A stretch of 6,615 nt of DNA from Candidatus Krumholzibacteriota bacterium (GTDB lineage: Bacteria > Krumholzibacteriota > Krumholzibacteriia > Krumholzibacteriales > Krumholzibacteriaceae). Numbering within the stretch: the first letter of the stretch is position 1; each line of letters opens with the position of its first letter. The DNA lies in the NCBI GenBank assembly GCA_030672805.1, contig DAOVFR010000144.1, positions 1-6,615 of the forward strand. Direction: 5' to 3'. A program made the position numbers and the translations under genes. The notes under the pieces were generated by a model. The model had not been told where the DNA came from. It made no database searches and was given only the letters and a program-made list of their open reading frames with translations. Positions 1-6,251 of the stretch are shown here, one piece after another.

Positions 1-17
1 AAAAGGTTCATAACGTT

Positions 18-932
18 ATGCAGGATCGTCTGGATCTCTCGATCGATTTCAAGAAAGAGTCCGAGCGCATCACACGGTTTATCGCCGATTCCGTTGAAAG
101 AAGAAGAGCTGCCGGTGTGGTGCTGGGTCTCAGCGGGGGTCTTGATTCATCCGTTGCGGCCGCACTCTGTGCTTCAGCGCTATCACCTGGCAGGGTACAT
201 GTATTGCTGCTCCCCGAGCGGGACAGCTCTTCGTCGAGCGTATCCGATGCACGTGAGCACGCGGAGAGACTCGGTGTAAGTTACCGGATCGAGGATATTA
301 CACGAACGCTAGAAGAACTGGGATGTTACAGGGATGTTTCGAGCTTGGTGGCAAGGTTGAGGGGTGGAGCGAGAGCGGTGGTGAAGATGTTTCCCTCGCT
401 TGCAAGGAAAGGTTTCATGTCAAACCTCGATGGGAGTGGGGGAAGGCAATTTCATGAGTTCCTCGCATTTTACAGGATCAAGCACAGGGTGCGAATGCTG
501 AAAATCTACCGGGAGGCCGAACGGAACAACTTCCTCGCAGTGAGCTGCGCCAACAGGACGGAGTTCGAGACGGGGTTCTTTGTACGCTACGGCGATGACG
601 CGGGTGACATCGCACCGATAAAACACCTGTACAAGACACAGGTTTTCGGAATGGGAGCTTTTCTCAAGATTCCCGGAAGGATACTTGAAAAACAGCCATC
701 TCCCGACCTGTTCGCCGGGATGAAGGATGAGGAAATCATGGGAGTCACATACGATCTGCTTGACCTGATCCTCGATGGCCTTTCAAAAGGTATGAGCCAC
801 GAAGAGATAGAGCGGGAATCGGGCATTGACGGGCATAAGATCCGTTACGCTGCCAGGATATGCGATCTGTCACGGAGTATGCGCGAACCCCCACTGTCTC
901 TCCTTGAAAATGAGAAAACAACTATCCGGTAA
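18..932 (+). CDS. nadE: NAD+ synthase, ammonia-dependent type, divergent
   Basis: This is a 304-residue protein of the adenine-nucleotide alpha-hydrolase (N-type ATP pyrophosphatase) fold. It probably amidates nicotinic acid adenine dinucleotide to NAD+ in the cytoplasm, using ATP and releasing AMP and PPi. The P-loop is SGGLDSS at residues 39-45. A serine-rich ATP/PPi-region segment follows a 'LLLPERDSS' strand (63-71). Residues 179-208 hold NRTE, the YGDDAGDIAP block and LYKTQVF, which match the NadE NKSE, YGDGGADI and LYKTQV blocks. PSPDLFAGMKDEE (about 228-240) matches the PSAGLWPGQTDE loop. There is no N-terminal glutaminase domain, so ammonia or a separate amidotransferase must supply nitrogen. 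Oddities: about 25-30 extra basic residues lie between 102 and 150, SCANRTE replaces the usual GTGNKSE, and the conserved Asn before RxRM is replaced (RIKHRVRM, 153-160). A paralogue with another substrate is possible. The ATG has only a weak AAAAGG (1-6) in front of it. The 5' context is cut by the window. Confidence 0.85.
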   Translation: MQDRLDLSIDFKKESERITRFIADSVERRRAAGVVLGLSGGLDSSVAAALCASALSPGRVHVLLLPERDSSSSSVSDAREHAERLGVSYRIEDITRTLEELGCYRDVSSLVARLRGGARAVVKMFPSLARKGFMSNLDGSGGRQFHEFLAFYRIKHRVRMLKIYREAERNNFLAVSCANRTEFETGFFVRYGDDAGDIAPIKHLYKTQVFGMGAFLKIPGRILEKQPSPDLFAGMKDEEIMGVTYDLLDLILDGLSKGMSHEEIERESGIDGHKIRYAARICDLSRSMREPPLSLLENEKTTIR

Positions 933-943
933 CGGATGTTTTC
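914..943 (+). terminator. Hairpin over the nadE stop codon, possible weak terminator
   Basis: GAAAAC (914-919) can pair with GTTTTC (938-943), and ATCCG (924-928) with CGGAT (933-937). A four-base bulge (920-923) lies on the 5' side. The loop GTAA (929-932) is a GNRA tetraloop whose last three bases are the nadE stop codon TAA. The short T-run (939-942) sits inside the lower stem rather than after it, so intrinsic termination is plausible but not strong. The hairpin could instead stabilise the mRNA 3' end. Seen directly: the pairing. Inferred: the function. Confidence 0.4.
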
Positions 944-959
944 ATGCGTATTAAATTGC

Positions 960-988
960 TTGACAACAACATGTAAACATTGGATTGT
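960..988 (+). promoter_or_regulatory. Candidate promoter for hppA
   Basis: A perfect TTGACA lies at 960-965. At a 17-base spacing the -10 would be GATTGT (983-988), which matches TATAAT at only three of six positions. A better -10-like box, TATACT, lies at 1000-1005 but has no recognisable -35 at normal spacing. A short dyad, ATGT-AA-ACAT (971-980), sits in the middle of the first spacer. That hppA has its own promoter is likely from the 125-base gap and the hairpin after nadE, but which boxes are used cannot be decided here. Confidence 0.35.
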
Positions 989-1045
989 TCGGGCCGATAT
1001 ATACTGGGAACGGGAAAACCGTAGAAGTACGAATCCATCCATAAT

Positions 1046-1053
1046 AAGGAGGT
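1046..1053 (+). promoter_or_regulatory. Strong Shine-Dalgarno site of hppA
   Basis: AAGGAGGT is a near-perfect anti-16S complement. AGGAGG ends five bases before the ATG at 1058. It fixes the hppA start, is the strongest ribosome binding site in the window, and suggests high expression of the pump. Confidence 0.85.
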
Positions 1054-1057
1054 TCTC

Positions 1058-3040
1058 ATGAGCAGCGAATTACTCGCAACACTGATGAAGGCGATACCAT
1101 GGCTGGGGATACTGGGTTTGTTGATGGCGGTCGCAACATTTTTCCAGATACGTAAAAAACCGGCGGGTAATGAACTGATGCAGAAGATCGCAGACAAGAT
1201 CCACCATGGAGCCTTCGTGTTTCTCAAGCGTGAATACCAGATAATCGCAATATTCATTGTAATTCTTTTCGTGGTCCTCGCTTTCGCGCTCGGTATCAAT
1301 ACGGCGTATGCATTTCTCGCCGGGGCCGTATGCTCCATGGCGGCCGGTCTTCTTGGAATGGAAGCCGCAACGAAGAGCAGCGTGAGGGCATGCCAGGGTG
1401 CGAAGGACGGCGGTATATCGCAGGCTCTCTCGATCGCCTTCAGGGGTGGATCGGTCATGGGGATCAGCGTCGCGGCCCTTGGAGTGGTGGGGCTAGGATT
1501 CTATTTCCTATTCACCAGGGATCCGAAGATCATCAACGGATTTGCCATGGGAGCCAGTTCGATAGCTCTCTTCGCGCGTGTGGGTGGCGGGGTCTACACG
1601 AAGAGCGCCGATGTAGGGGCCGATCTCGTTGGAAAGATCGAGGCGGGAATACCGGAGGACGATCCGAGGAACCCGGGCGTTATCGCGGACCTCGTCGGTG
1701 ACAACGTCGGAGATACGGCGGGCATGGGAGCCGATCTGTTCGAGAGCTATGTCGGCAGTGTCGTTGCGGCGATGGCGATCGGAGCGACTATGACCGGTGT
1801 GGAAATCGTCAGGTGGATGTCGCTTCCCATAGTACTGATCGGAATCGGGCTGATCGCATCAATTATCGGGATCCTGTCGATCTCGGCCCTTAAGCGTGTG
1901 GGACCGCAGTCGGCGCTGCGCTACAGCACGTATATCAGCGGGCTCTTCTTCATCGTAGGTGCGTACTTCGCCATCACAAGGATCCTGGGTGTGATGAATC
2001 CCTTCTGGGCGATCCTCTCCGGCATAGTTGCCGGTCTCCTGATCGGAGCCGAGAGCGAGTATTTCACGTCCGGTCCCCCGGTCCGTACCGTAGCGAGATC
2101 GAGCGAAACGGGTCCTGCGACAACGATCATCACGGGACTCGCGGTAGGTTTCGAAAGCGCAATACTGCCGGTCATAACGCTTGTCATAGCAATGTACATA
2201 TCGTTCCGGTTCGGCGGAGGGCTATACGGCATTGCCCTTTCAGCCGTAGGCATGCTATCTACGATAGGGATTGTCATGTCGACGGATTCGTACGGGCCCA
2301 TAGCGGACAACGCCGGCGGTATCGCAGAGATGTCAAAGGCCGGACCGGAAATAAGGAAGATCACCGACAAGCTCGATTCGATAGGCAATACGACAGCTGC
2401 AATCGGTAAGGGTTTTGCCATCGGTTCGGCGGCATTAACGGCGCTTGCACTCTTCAGCGCCTACCAGAGAACGGTAGGCCTCGATTCAATAAACCTCTCA
2501 TCCCCAACGACGGTGATAGGGCTCTTTCTTGGATCGATGATGCCGTTTTTAATGGCGGCGCTTACGATCAAGGGTGTCGGCAGGGCAGCGAACAGGATGG
2601 TTCTCGAGATAAGACGGCAGTTCAAGGAAATCGTAGGGCTGATGGAAGGAAATGCGGAACCCGATACAACGAGGTGCGTGGATATCGTGACCAAGGCGGC
2701 GCTGAAGGAGATGCTGCTTCCTGGAATTCTTGCCATTGCCATACCGCTGGTCATCGGCTTTTTCCTAGGTGCGGAGGCATTGGGAGGGTTCCTCGCCGGG
2801 GCGACATCGACGGGTGTCCTGATGGGAATCTTCATGTCGAACGCCGGCGGCACATGGGACAACAGCAAGAAGTGGATAGAGGAAGGGAACCTCGGAGGGA
2901 AGGGAACGCCGGTCCACGCAGCCGCCATTGTCGGTGATACGGTCGGAGATCCACTGAAGGACACATCGGGACCGAGCATGAACATACTTATCAAGTTGAT
3001 GGCTGTCGTCGCGCTGGTATTCGCGCCGCTCCTGATGTAG
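1058..3040 (+). CDS. hppA: Membrane-bound ion-translocating pyrophosphatase, K+-dependent type
   Basis: This 660-residue integral membrane enzyme hydrolyses cytoplasmic PPi to 2 Pi and pumps Na+ and/or H+ outward. The length and the alternating hydrophobic segments fit the roughly 16-helix M-PPase family. The PPi/Mg2+ site is complete: the DVGADLVGKIE signature at 185-195, the EDDPRNP loop at 200-206, GDNVGDTAG at 214-222, NAGGTWDN at 595-602, and the C-terminal block from H620 to N642 that includes GDTVGDPLKDTSGPS. The cation-dependence motif GNTTAAIGKG (443-452) has Ala447 and Gly450 where K+-independent enzymes carry Lys and Thr, so K+ stimulation is expected. The gate Glu lies in DLFESYVGS (E229), as in Na+-pumping and related enzymes, rather than displaced as in plant H+-PPases. 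Na+ transport is therefore likely, although some H+ pumps share this position. There is no frameshift. The start is fixed by AAGGAGGT at 1046-1053. The enzyme could recover energy from PPi made in biosynthesis. Confidence 0.97.
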   Translation: MSSELLATLMKAIPWLGILGLLMAVATFFQIRKKPAGNELMQKIADKIHHGAFVFLKREYQIIAIFIVILFVVLAFALGINTAYAFLAGAVCSMAAGLLGMEAATKSSVRACQGAKDGGISQALSIAFRGGSVMGISVAALGVVGLGFYFLFTRDPKIINGFAMGASSIALFARVGGGVYTKSADVGADLVGKIEAGIPEDDPRNPGVIADLVGDNVGDTAGMGADLFESYVGSVVAAMAIGATMTGVEIVRWMSLPIVLIGIGLIASIIGILSISALKRVGPQSALRYSTYISGLFFIVGAYFAITRILGVMNPFWAILSGIVAGLLIGAESEYFTSGPPVRTVARSSETGPATTIITGLAVGFESAILPVITLVIAMYISFRFGGGLYGIALSAVGMLSTIGIVMSTDSYGPIADNAGGIAEMSKAGPEIRKITDKLDSIGNTTAAIGKGFAIGSAALTALALFSAYQRTVGLDSINLSSPTTVIGLFLGSMMPFLMAALTIKGVGRAANRMVLEIRRQFKEIVGLMEGNAEPDTTRCVDIVTKAALKEMLLPGILAIAIPLVIGFFLGAEALGGFLAGATSTGVLMGIFMSNAGGTWDNSKKWIEEGNLGGKGTPVHAAAIVGDTVGDPLKDTSGPSMNILIKLMAVVALVFAPLLM

Positions 3041-3057
3041 AGGACGGGGCTCTTTTT
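3039..3057 (+). terminator. Possible weak terminator after hppA
   Basis: AGAG (3039-3042) and CTCT (3050-3053) can form a four-pair stem with a seven-base GC-rich loop, followed directly by T residues to 3057. The stem overlaps the hppA stop codon and is short for an intrinsic terminator. It is listed because it is the only hairpin plus T-run between hppA and the ychF promoter. Confidence 0.25.
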
Positions 3058-3062
3058 GCCTT

Positions 3063-3092
3063 TTGACATGTTCTGCCAATCATGTCTATTAT
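3063..3092 (+). promoter_or_regulatory. Sigma70-like promoter for ychF-archease-rtcB
   Basis: A perfect -35 box TTGACA (3063-3068) is followed after 18 bases by TATTAT (3087-3092), which matches the -10 consensus at five of six positions. Transcription would begin near 3099, about 38 bases before the ychF ATG. It is the best promoter in the window by eye. The downstream gaps of 41 and 45 bases suggest it also serves archease and rtcB. The boxes are seen directly; their activity is inferred. Confidence 0.6.
3065..3086. repeat. Inverted repeat between the -35 and -10 boxes, possible operator
   Basis: GACATG (3065-3070) and its exact reverse complement CATGTC (3081-3086) flank a ten-base spacer. 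The left arm overlaps the -35 box and the right arm ends one base before the -10 box, so the dyad fills the promoter spacer. A repressor, or a MerR-like regulator that distorts the spacer, could bind here. It could also be a chance six-base dyad. No regulator gene is present in the window. Confidence 0.4.
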
Positions 3093-3136
3093 TCCAATGA
3101 TAGGTCCTTGATAGCCGATCACGGGAAAGAGCGGTA

Positions 3137-4225
3137 ATGGGACTTGCAATTGGAATCATCGGGCTGCCGAACGTCGGGAAATCGACAATAATCAACGCCC
3201 TTGCCGGTGTCGGGGCCGAGGCCTCGAACTACCCATTCTGCACGATCGACTGCAACCAGGGAGTAGTGGCGGTTCCCGACGGGAGGCTCGAAACCCTCGA
3301 GGGGTTACTGCATCCCGAAGAGGTGATTCCCTCGGCGATCAGGTTCATCGACATAGCCGGACTTGTGGAAGGCGCCAGCCGCGGGGAGGGGCTCGGCAAC
3401 AAGTTCCTTCACCACGTAAGGGAATCCGATCTGCTCGCCCACGTGCTGCGTTGTTTTGACGATCCCAACGTAAGTCATGTTCTCAAGGACGTGAATCCTT
3501 CGCACGATCTCGATATTGTCGATACAGAACTTTTTCTTGCCGACATCGAGAGGGTCGAGAAATGGCTCGAGAAGGAACGGCACAAGGCCAAAGCCGTGAA
3601 GAAGGACGATAGGCGGGAGCTCGAATTCCTCGAGAAGATCCTCGATACGCTGTCGCATCAGAGAAGGATCGACTCCGACGGATTGAAGGACTATGAGCAG
3701 GAATTGCTCGACGAGCTGCGGCTGCTCACGATGAAAAAGCAGGTGTTGATCCTGAACGCAGGAGAAGAGGATCCGCAGGGGAAAAGCGCTGTATTGAATA
3801 TGCTTAGGGAGAGGTTCGGCGAGGAAAACACGTTCGTCGTTTCCGCCAAGCTCGAGGCAGAGATCGCGGCGCTGCAGGAAGAAGACAGGGAGATATTCAT
3901 GAAAGAGCTCGGCATCGATGCCAGGGCGAAGGACCGTTTCATCGAGAAATGTCACGATCTTCTCGACCTGGTACGGTACTACACAACCGCACATGAAAAA
4001 CTGCAGGCATGGTCGATTCCCTGCGGCACCAAGGCCCCGGAGGCGGCCGGCAGGATTCACAGCGACATGGAGAGCGGGTTCATCAGGGCCGAGGTGATGA
4101 ATTACAGGGACCTTGTTGCATTAGGTTCACGTGCCGAAGTGCAACACCACGGTTTTCTCAGGACCGAAGGCCATGACTATACCGTGCAGGATGGAGACGT
4201 CATTCATTTCCTGTTCCAGCAGTGA
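3137..4225 (+). CDS. ychF: YchF/OLA1-family ribosome-binding P-loop ATPase
   Basis: This is a 362-residue, full-length Obg-related TRAFAC P-loop NTPase; the bacterial YchF norm is about 363. Members prefer ATP over GTP, associate with ribosomes, and in E. coli are linked to oxidative-stress responses and translation initiation. Visible elements are G1 GLPNVGKST at 9-17, a conserved threonine in NYPFCTID (switch I), G3 DIAGLVEGAS starting at D72, and the HHVRE segment characteristic of the family. The family-specific NxxE motif appears as NAGE at 207-210, in place of NKxD, which explains the relaxed base specificity. Residues from about 125 to 195 are rich in Lys and Glu and form the coiled-coil arm. 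The C-terminal TGS domain runs from about 280 and ends in VQDGDVIHFLFQQ. The ATG is preceded by a modest purine stretch (GGGAAAGAG, 3123-3131), so initiation may be moderate. The pth neighbour often found with ychF is absent. Confidence 0.97.
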   Translation: MGLAIGIIGLPNVGKSTIINALAGVGAEASNYPFCTIDCNQGVVAVPDGRLETLEGLLHPEEVIPSAIRFIDIAGLVEGASRGEGLGNKFLHHVRESDLLAHVLRCFDDPNVSHVLKDVNPSHDLDIVDTELFLADIERVEKWLEKERHKAKAVKKDDRRELEFLEKILDTLSHQRRIDSDGLKDYEQELLDELRLLTMKKQVLILNAGEEDPQGKSAVLNMLRERFGEENTFVVSAKLEAEIAALQEEDREIFMKELGIDARAKDRFIEKCHDLLDLVRYYTTAHEKLQAWSIPCGTKAPEAAGRIHSDMESGFIRAEVMNYRDLVALGSRAEVQHHGFLRTEGHDYTVQDGDVIHFLFQQ

Positions 4226-4251
4226 TGTGAGTTGGAACCCCGGCACATCGT

Positions 4252-4258
4252 AAAAGGG
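4252..4258 (+). promoter_or_regulatory. Ribosome binding site that sets the GTG start of archease
   Basis: AAAAGGG ends eight bases before the GTG at 4267. The archease frame is closed by TGA at 4228-4230, just upstream. No ATG lies in frame between that stop and the conserved HTAD motif, so GTG at 4267 is the supported start. Confidence 0.65.
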
Positions 4259-4266
4259 CGGATACG

Positions 4267-4707
4267 GTGGAAGCTCGAGGACACGAATTAATTGATCATA
4301 CCGCAGACATGGGAATTCTCGGCTGGGGACAGAGCGTGGCCGAAGCATTCGAGGAAGCGGCTGCGGCCATGTTCGATCTGATGATCGAACCTGGGGAGTA
4401 CAAGCAGGCGGTTATCGGCGAAGTCGCATGCAACGGAAACACACTCGTGGAATTGCTCATCGAGTTCCTGAACGGGATCCTCTCGATTTCCGATAGAAAG
4501 GAGATGGCTGCCGTTTGTGTCGATGTCGAGAGGATCAGCATGTCTGACGGCGGCTGGTCGCTCGAATCCAGGGTATTCGGTATCTCGAGAGCGGAAGCCG
4601 GGGGGAATCTCCTTACGGAGGTTAAAGCGGCGACGTACTACGGTTCCTCCGTCGCGAAGGGGACTGACCCTGACCGCTGGGAGGCTAAGTGCGTGGTCGA
4701 TCTATAG
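4267..4707 (+). CDS. Archease, activator of the RNA ligase RtcB
   Basis: This 146-residue cytoplasmic protein has the usual length for archease. The family speeds up guanylylation of RtcB and lets it act for many turnovers. N-terminal IDHTADMGI (9-17) is the family signature, with Asp14 expected among the metal-binding acidic residues. AFEEAAAAMFDLM follows and is typical. LVELLIEFLNGIL (about 60-72) is the conserved central helix. The C-terminal half holds the VKAATYYG strand (KAVTYH in most members) and ends in VVDL, where Asp145 is the second expected metal ligand. Translation starts at GTG 4267. It lies 41 bases after ychF and 45 bases before rtcB on the same strand, so co-transcription with its partner ligase is likely. 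The identity rests on the motifs and the adjacency together. Confidence 0.95.
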   Translation: MEARGHELIDHTADMGILGWGQSVAEAFEEAAAAMFDLMIEPGEYKQAVIGEVACNGNTLVELLIEFLNGILSISDRKEMAAVCVDVERISMSDGGWSLESRVFGISRAEAGGNLLTEVKAATYYGSSVAKGTDPDRWEAKCVVDL

Positions 4708-4752
4708 GCGGTACAGGCGTGATAAACCGGGAAGGGCAGGCGGGAAATTGTC

Positions 4753-6207
4753 ATGGGTAGCGTAAAGATCGTCAAGGTTCATGACTATCTTTGGGAAATT
4801 CCGAAAGAGGGATCAATGAATGTCCCCGGGAGGATCTATGCCGACCGGAAATCGATCGAGCATCTCAGGGAGGAGGGCAGGAGCAAACAGTGGGATGCAC
4901 TGTTACAGGTAAAGAACGTCGCCAGGCTGCCCGGGATCCAGAATGCGTCCCTTGCGATGGCCGACATACATCCGGGGTATGGATTCCCGATTGGAGGTGT
5001 GGGAGCGTTCGATGTCGAAACGGGTGTTGTGACGATGGCCGGCGTCGGGTTTGACATCAACTGCGGGGTCCGGACCATGATTGTGGATGTTCCCCGGTCC
5101 GATATAGAGCGGAGGAAGGAGGATCTTGCCGATGCATTATTCAGATCGGTTCCGGCGGGGCTGGGCTCGACGGGATACCTCAAACTGTCCATGAAGGAGA
5201 TCGACCAGGTCCTGCGGCAGGGGGCCAGGTTCTCGCTCGAGAGGGGATTCGGCGTCGAGGGGGATCTCGATTATATCGAGGAGGGTGGAGTGGTAGGGGG
5301 GGCGGACCCGGGCTGCGTAAGCAGACACGCAAAGGAGCGGCAGTTCAAACAGGTTGGCACGCTCGGGTCCGGAAACCATTATCTCGAGGTCCAGTATGTC
5401 GACGAGGTCTTCGACAGGCCCTCCGCGGAGGTCTTCGGCCTGAAGGAGGATACGGTAGTGGTCAGCATACATACCGGGAGCAGGGCGCTGGGTCACCAGA
5501 TCGGAACCGATTATCTCAGGACCCTGAAGCGGGCCAGCGAGAAGTACGGCATCAGCGTTCTCGAGGCCGAGCTAGTGGCGGCCCCGATAAAAAGTCCGGA
5601 GGGCGAACAGTATATCGCCGCCGTCAATTCGGGGATCAACTGCGCATTCGCGAACCGGCAGGCAATCGGCGGACTCGTAAGGAACGTCTTCAAGGAGCAG
5701 TTCGCCATTGGCGACAGCGGGATTGGAATGCTGTACGAAGTGGGTCATAACAATCTGAAGTTCGAACGGCACGAGGTGAATGGCGTGATGCGAAAGCTGC
5801 TGGTTCTCAGGAAGGGCGCGACGAGAGCGTTCGGACCCGGAAGGAGGGAGGTTCCCGGCAGGTACCGCCCGGTCGGCCAGCCGGTCCTGGTAGGAGGCAC
5901 CATGGGCACCTGTTCGTTCGTTCTCGTTGGGACGGAACAGGGGATGGACGAAACGTTTGGAAGCGCAGTTCATGGAGCGGGACGTCTCAAGTCGCGCAAA
6001 CAGGCGCTCAGGCAGTACCGTGGCGAGACGGTAATCAGGGACCTCGCCGGGGAAGGAATCATCATCAGGGTTCACAGCAAGAGGGGGGCTGCGGAGGAGG
6101 CGCCGGGCGCCTACAAGGATGTAGAGAGGGTCGTGGCCATCATGGAAGGCGCAGGCGTCAATAAACGTGTCGTGAGGCTGAAACCCATGATCTGTATCAA
6201 GGGATAA
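4753..6207 (+). CDS. rtcB: tRNA-splicing/RNA-repair ligase RtcB
   Basis: This 484-residue RNA ligase joins RNA 3'-phosphate or 2',3'-cyclic phosphate ends to 5'-OH ends, using GTP and Mn2+ through a covalent GMP-histidine. It aligns along its whole length with the archaeal-type RtcB (Pyrococcus horikoshii, 481 aa, from memory). Metal and active-site residues are all present: Asp101 and Cys104 in GFDINCGVR, Asn208-His209 in GSGNHYLEV, His240 in SIHTGSR, His332 in YEVGHNN, and the guanylate-accepting His407 in VHGAGR. The C terminus ends in KG, with Lys483 matching the GMP-contacting lysine. There is no intein or frameshift, although a run of seven G lies at 5296-5302. The first conserved motif, WEIPKEG with the following VPGRIYA, begins about 14 residues after the ATG, which fits this start; the Shine-Dalgarno (GGGAAA, 4742-4747) is weak. 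It is probably co-expressed with archease. No rtcA or rtcR is visible. The substrate may be broken tRNA or rRNA, or spliced tRNA. Confidence 0.97.
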   Translation: MGSVKIVKVHDYLWEIPKEGSMNVPGRIYADRKSIEHLREEGRSKQWDALLQVKNVARLPGIQNASLAMADIHPGYGFPIGGVGAFDVETGVVTMAGVGFDINCGVRTMIVDVPRSDIERRKEDLADALFRSVPAGLGSTGYLKLSMKEIDQVLRQGARFSLERGFGVEGDLDYIEEGGVVGGADPGCVSRHAKERQFKQVGTLGSGNHYLEVQYVDEVFDRPSAEVFGLKEDTVVVSIHTGSRALGHQIGTDYLRTLKRASEKYGISVLEAELVAAPIKSPEGEQYIAAVNSGINCAFANRQAIGGLVRNVFKEQFAIGDSGIGMLYEVGHNNLKFERHEVNGVMRKLLVLRKGATRAFGPGRREVPGRYRPVGQPVLVGGTMGTCSFVLVGTEQGMDETFGSAVHGAGRLKSRKQALRQYRGETVIRDLAGEGIIIRVHSKRGAAEEAPGAYKDVERVVAIMEGAGVNKRVVRLKPMICIKG

Positions 6208-6251
6208 ACAGGGTCGGAGCCGTTCATGCCAGTCGTAAAGGGCGGGACTTG

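Noticed and set aside
3066..3074. LexA-like site upstream of ychF (GACATGTTC)
   Set aside because: It does not fit GAAC-N4-GTTC or the E. coli CTG-N10-CAG box, so no SOS link is claimed.
2461..3195. Open frame of 244 codons on the - strand across hppA and the ychF start
   Set aside because: It lies opposite well-conserved hppA codons, has low-complexity Ser/Pro/Ile composition and no recognised motif. It is a shadow of the M-PPase gene.
3305..4060. Open frame of 251 codons on the - strand inside ychF
   Set aside because: It is fully antisense to a conserved ATPase gene, with no ribosome binding site or family motif seen. Few stops are expected in this frame at this GC level.
5296..5302. Run of seven G in rtcB, possible frameshift or slippage site
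   Set aside because: The RtcB frame is intact and conserved on both sides, so the run is read normally and no second product is indicated.
5572..6075. Open frame of 167 codons on the - strand inside rtcB
   Set aside because: It is antisense to conserved RtcB motifs, including His332 and His407. It shows no domain of its own.
6208..6251. Bidirectional terminator between rtcB and the convergent transglutaminase-like gene
   Set aside because: Only stems of about four pairs with long loops (for example GGCG 6241-6244 with CGCC 6260-6263) can be drawn, and there is no proper T-run.
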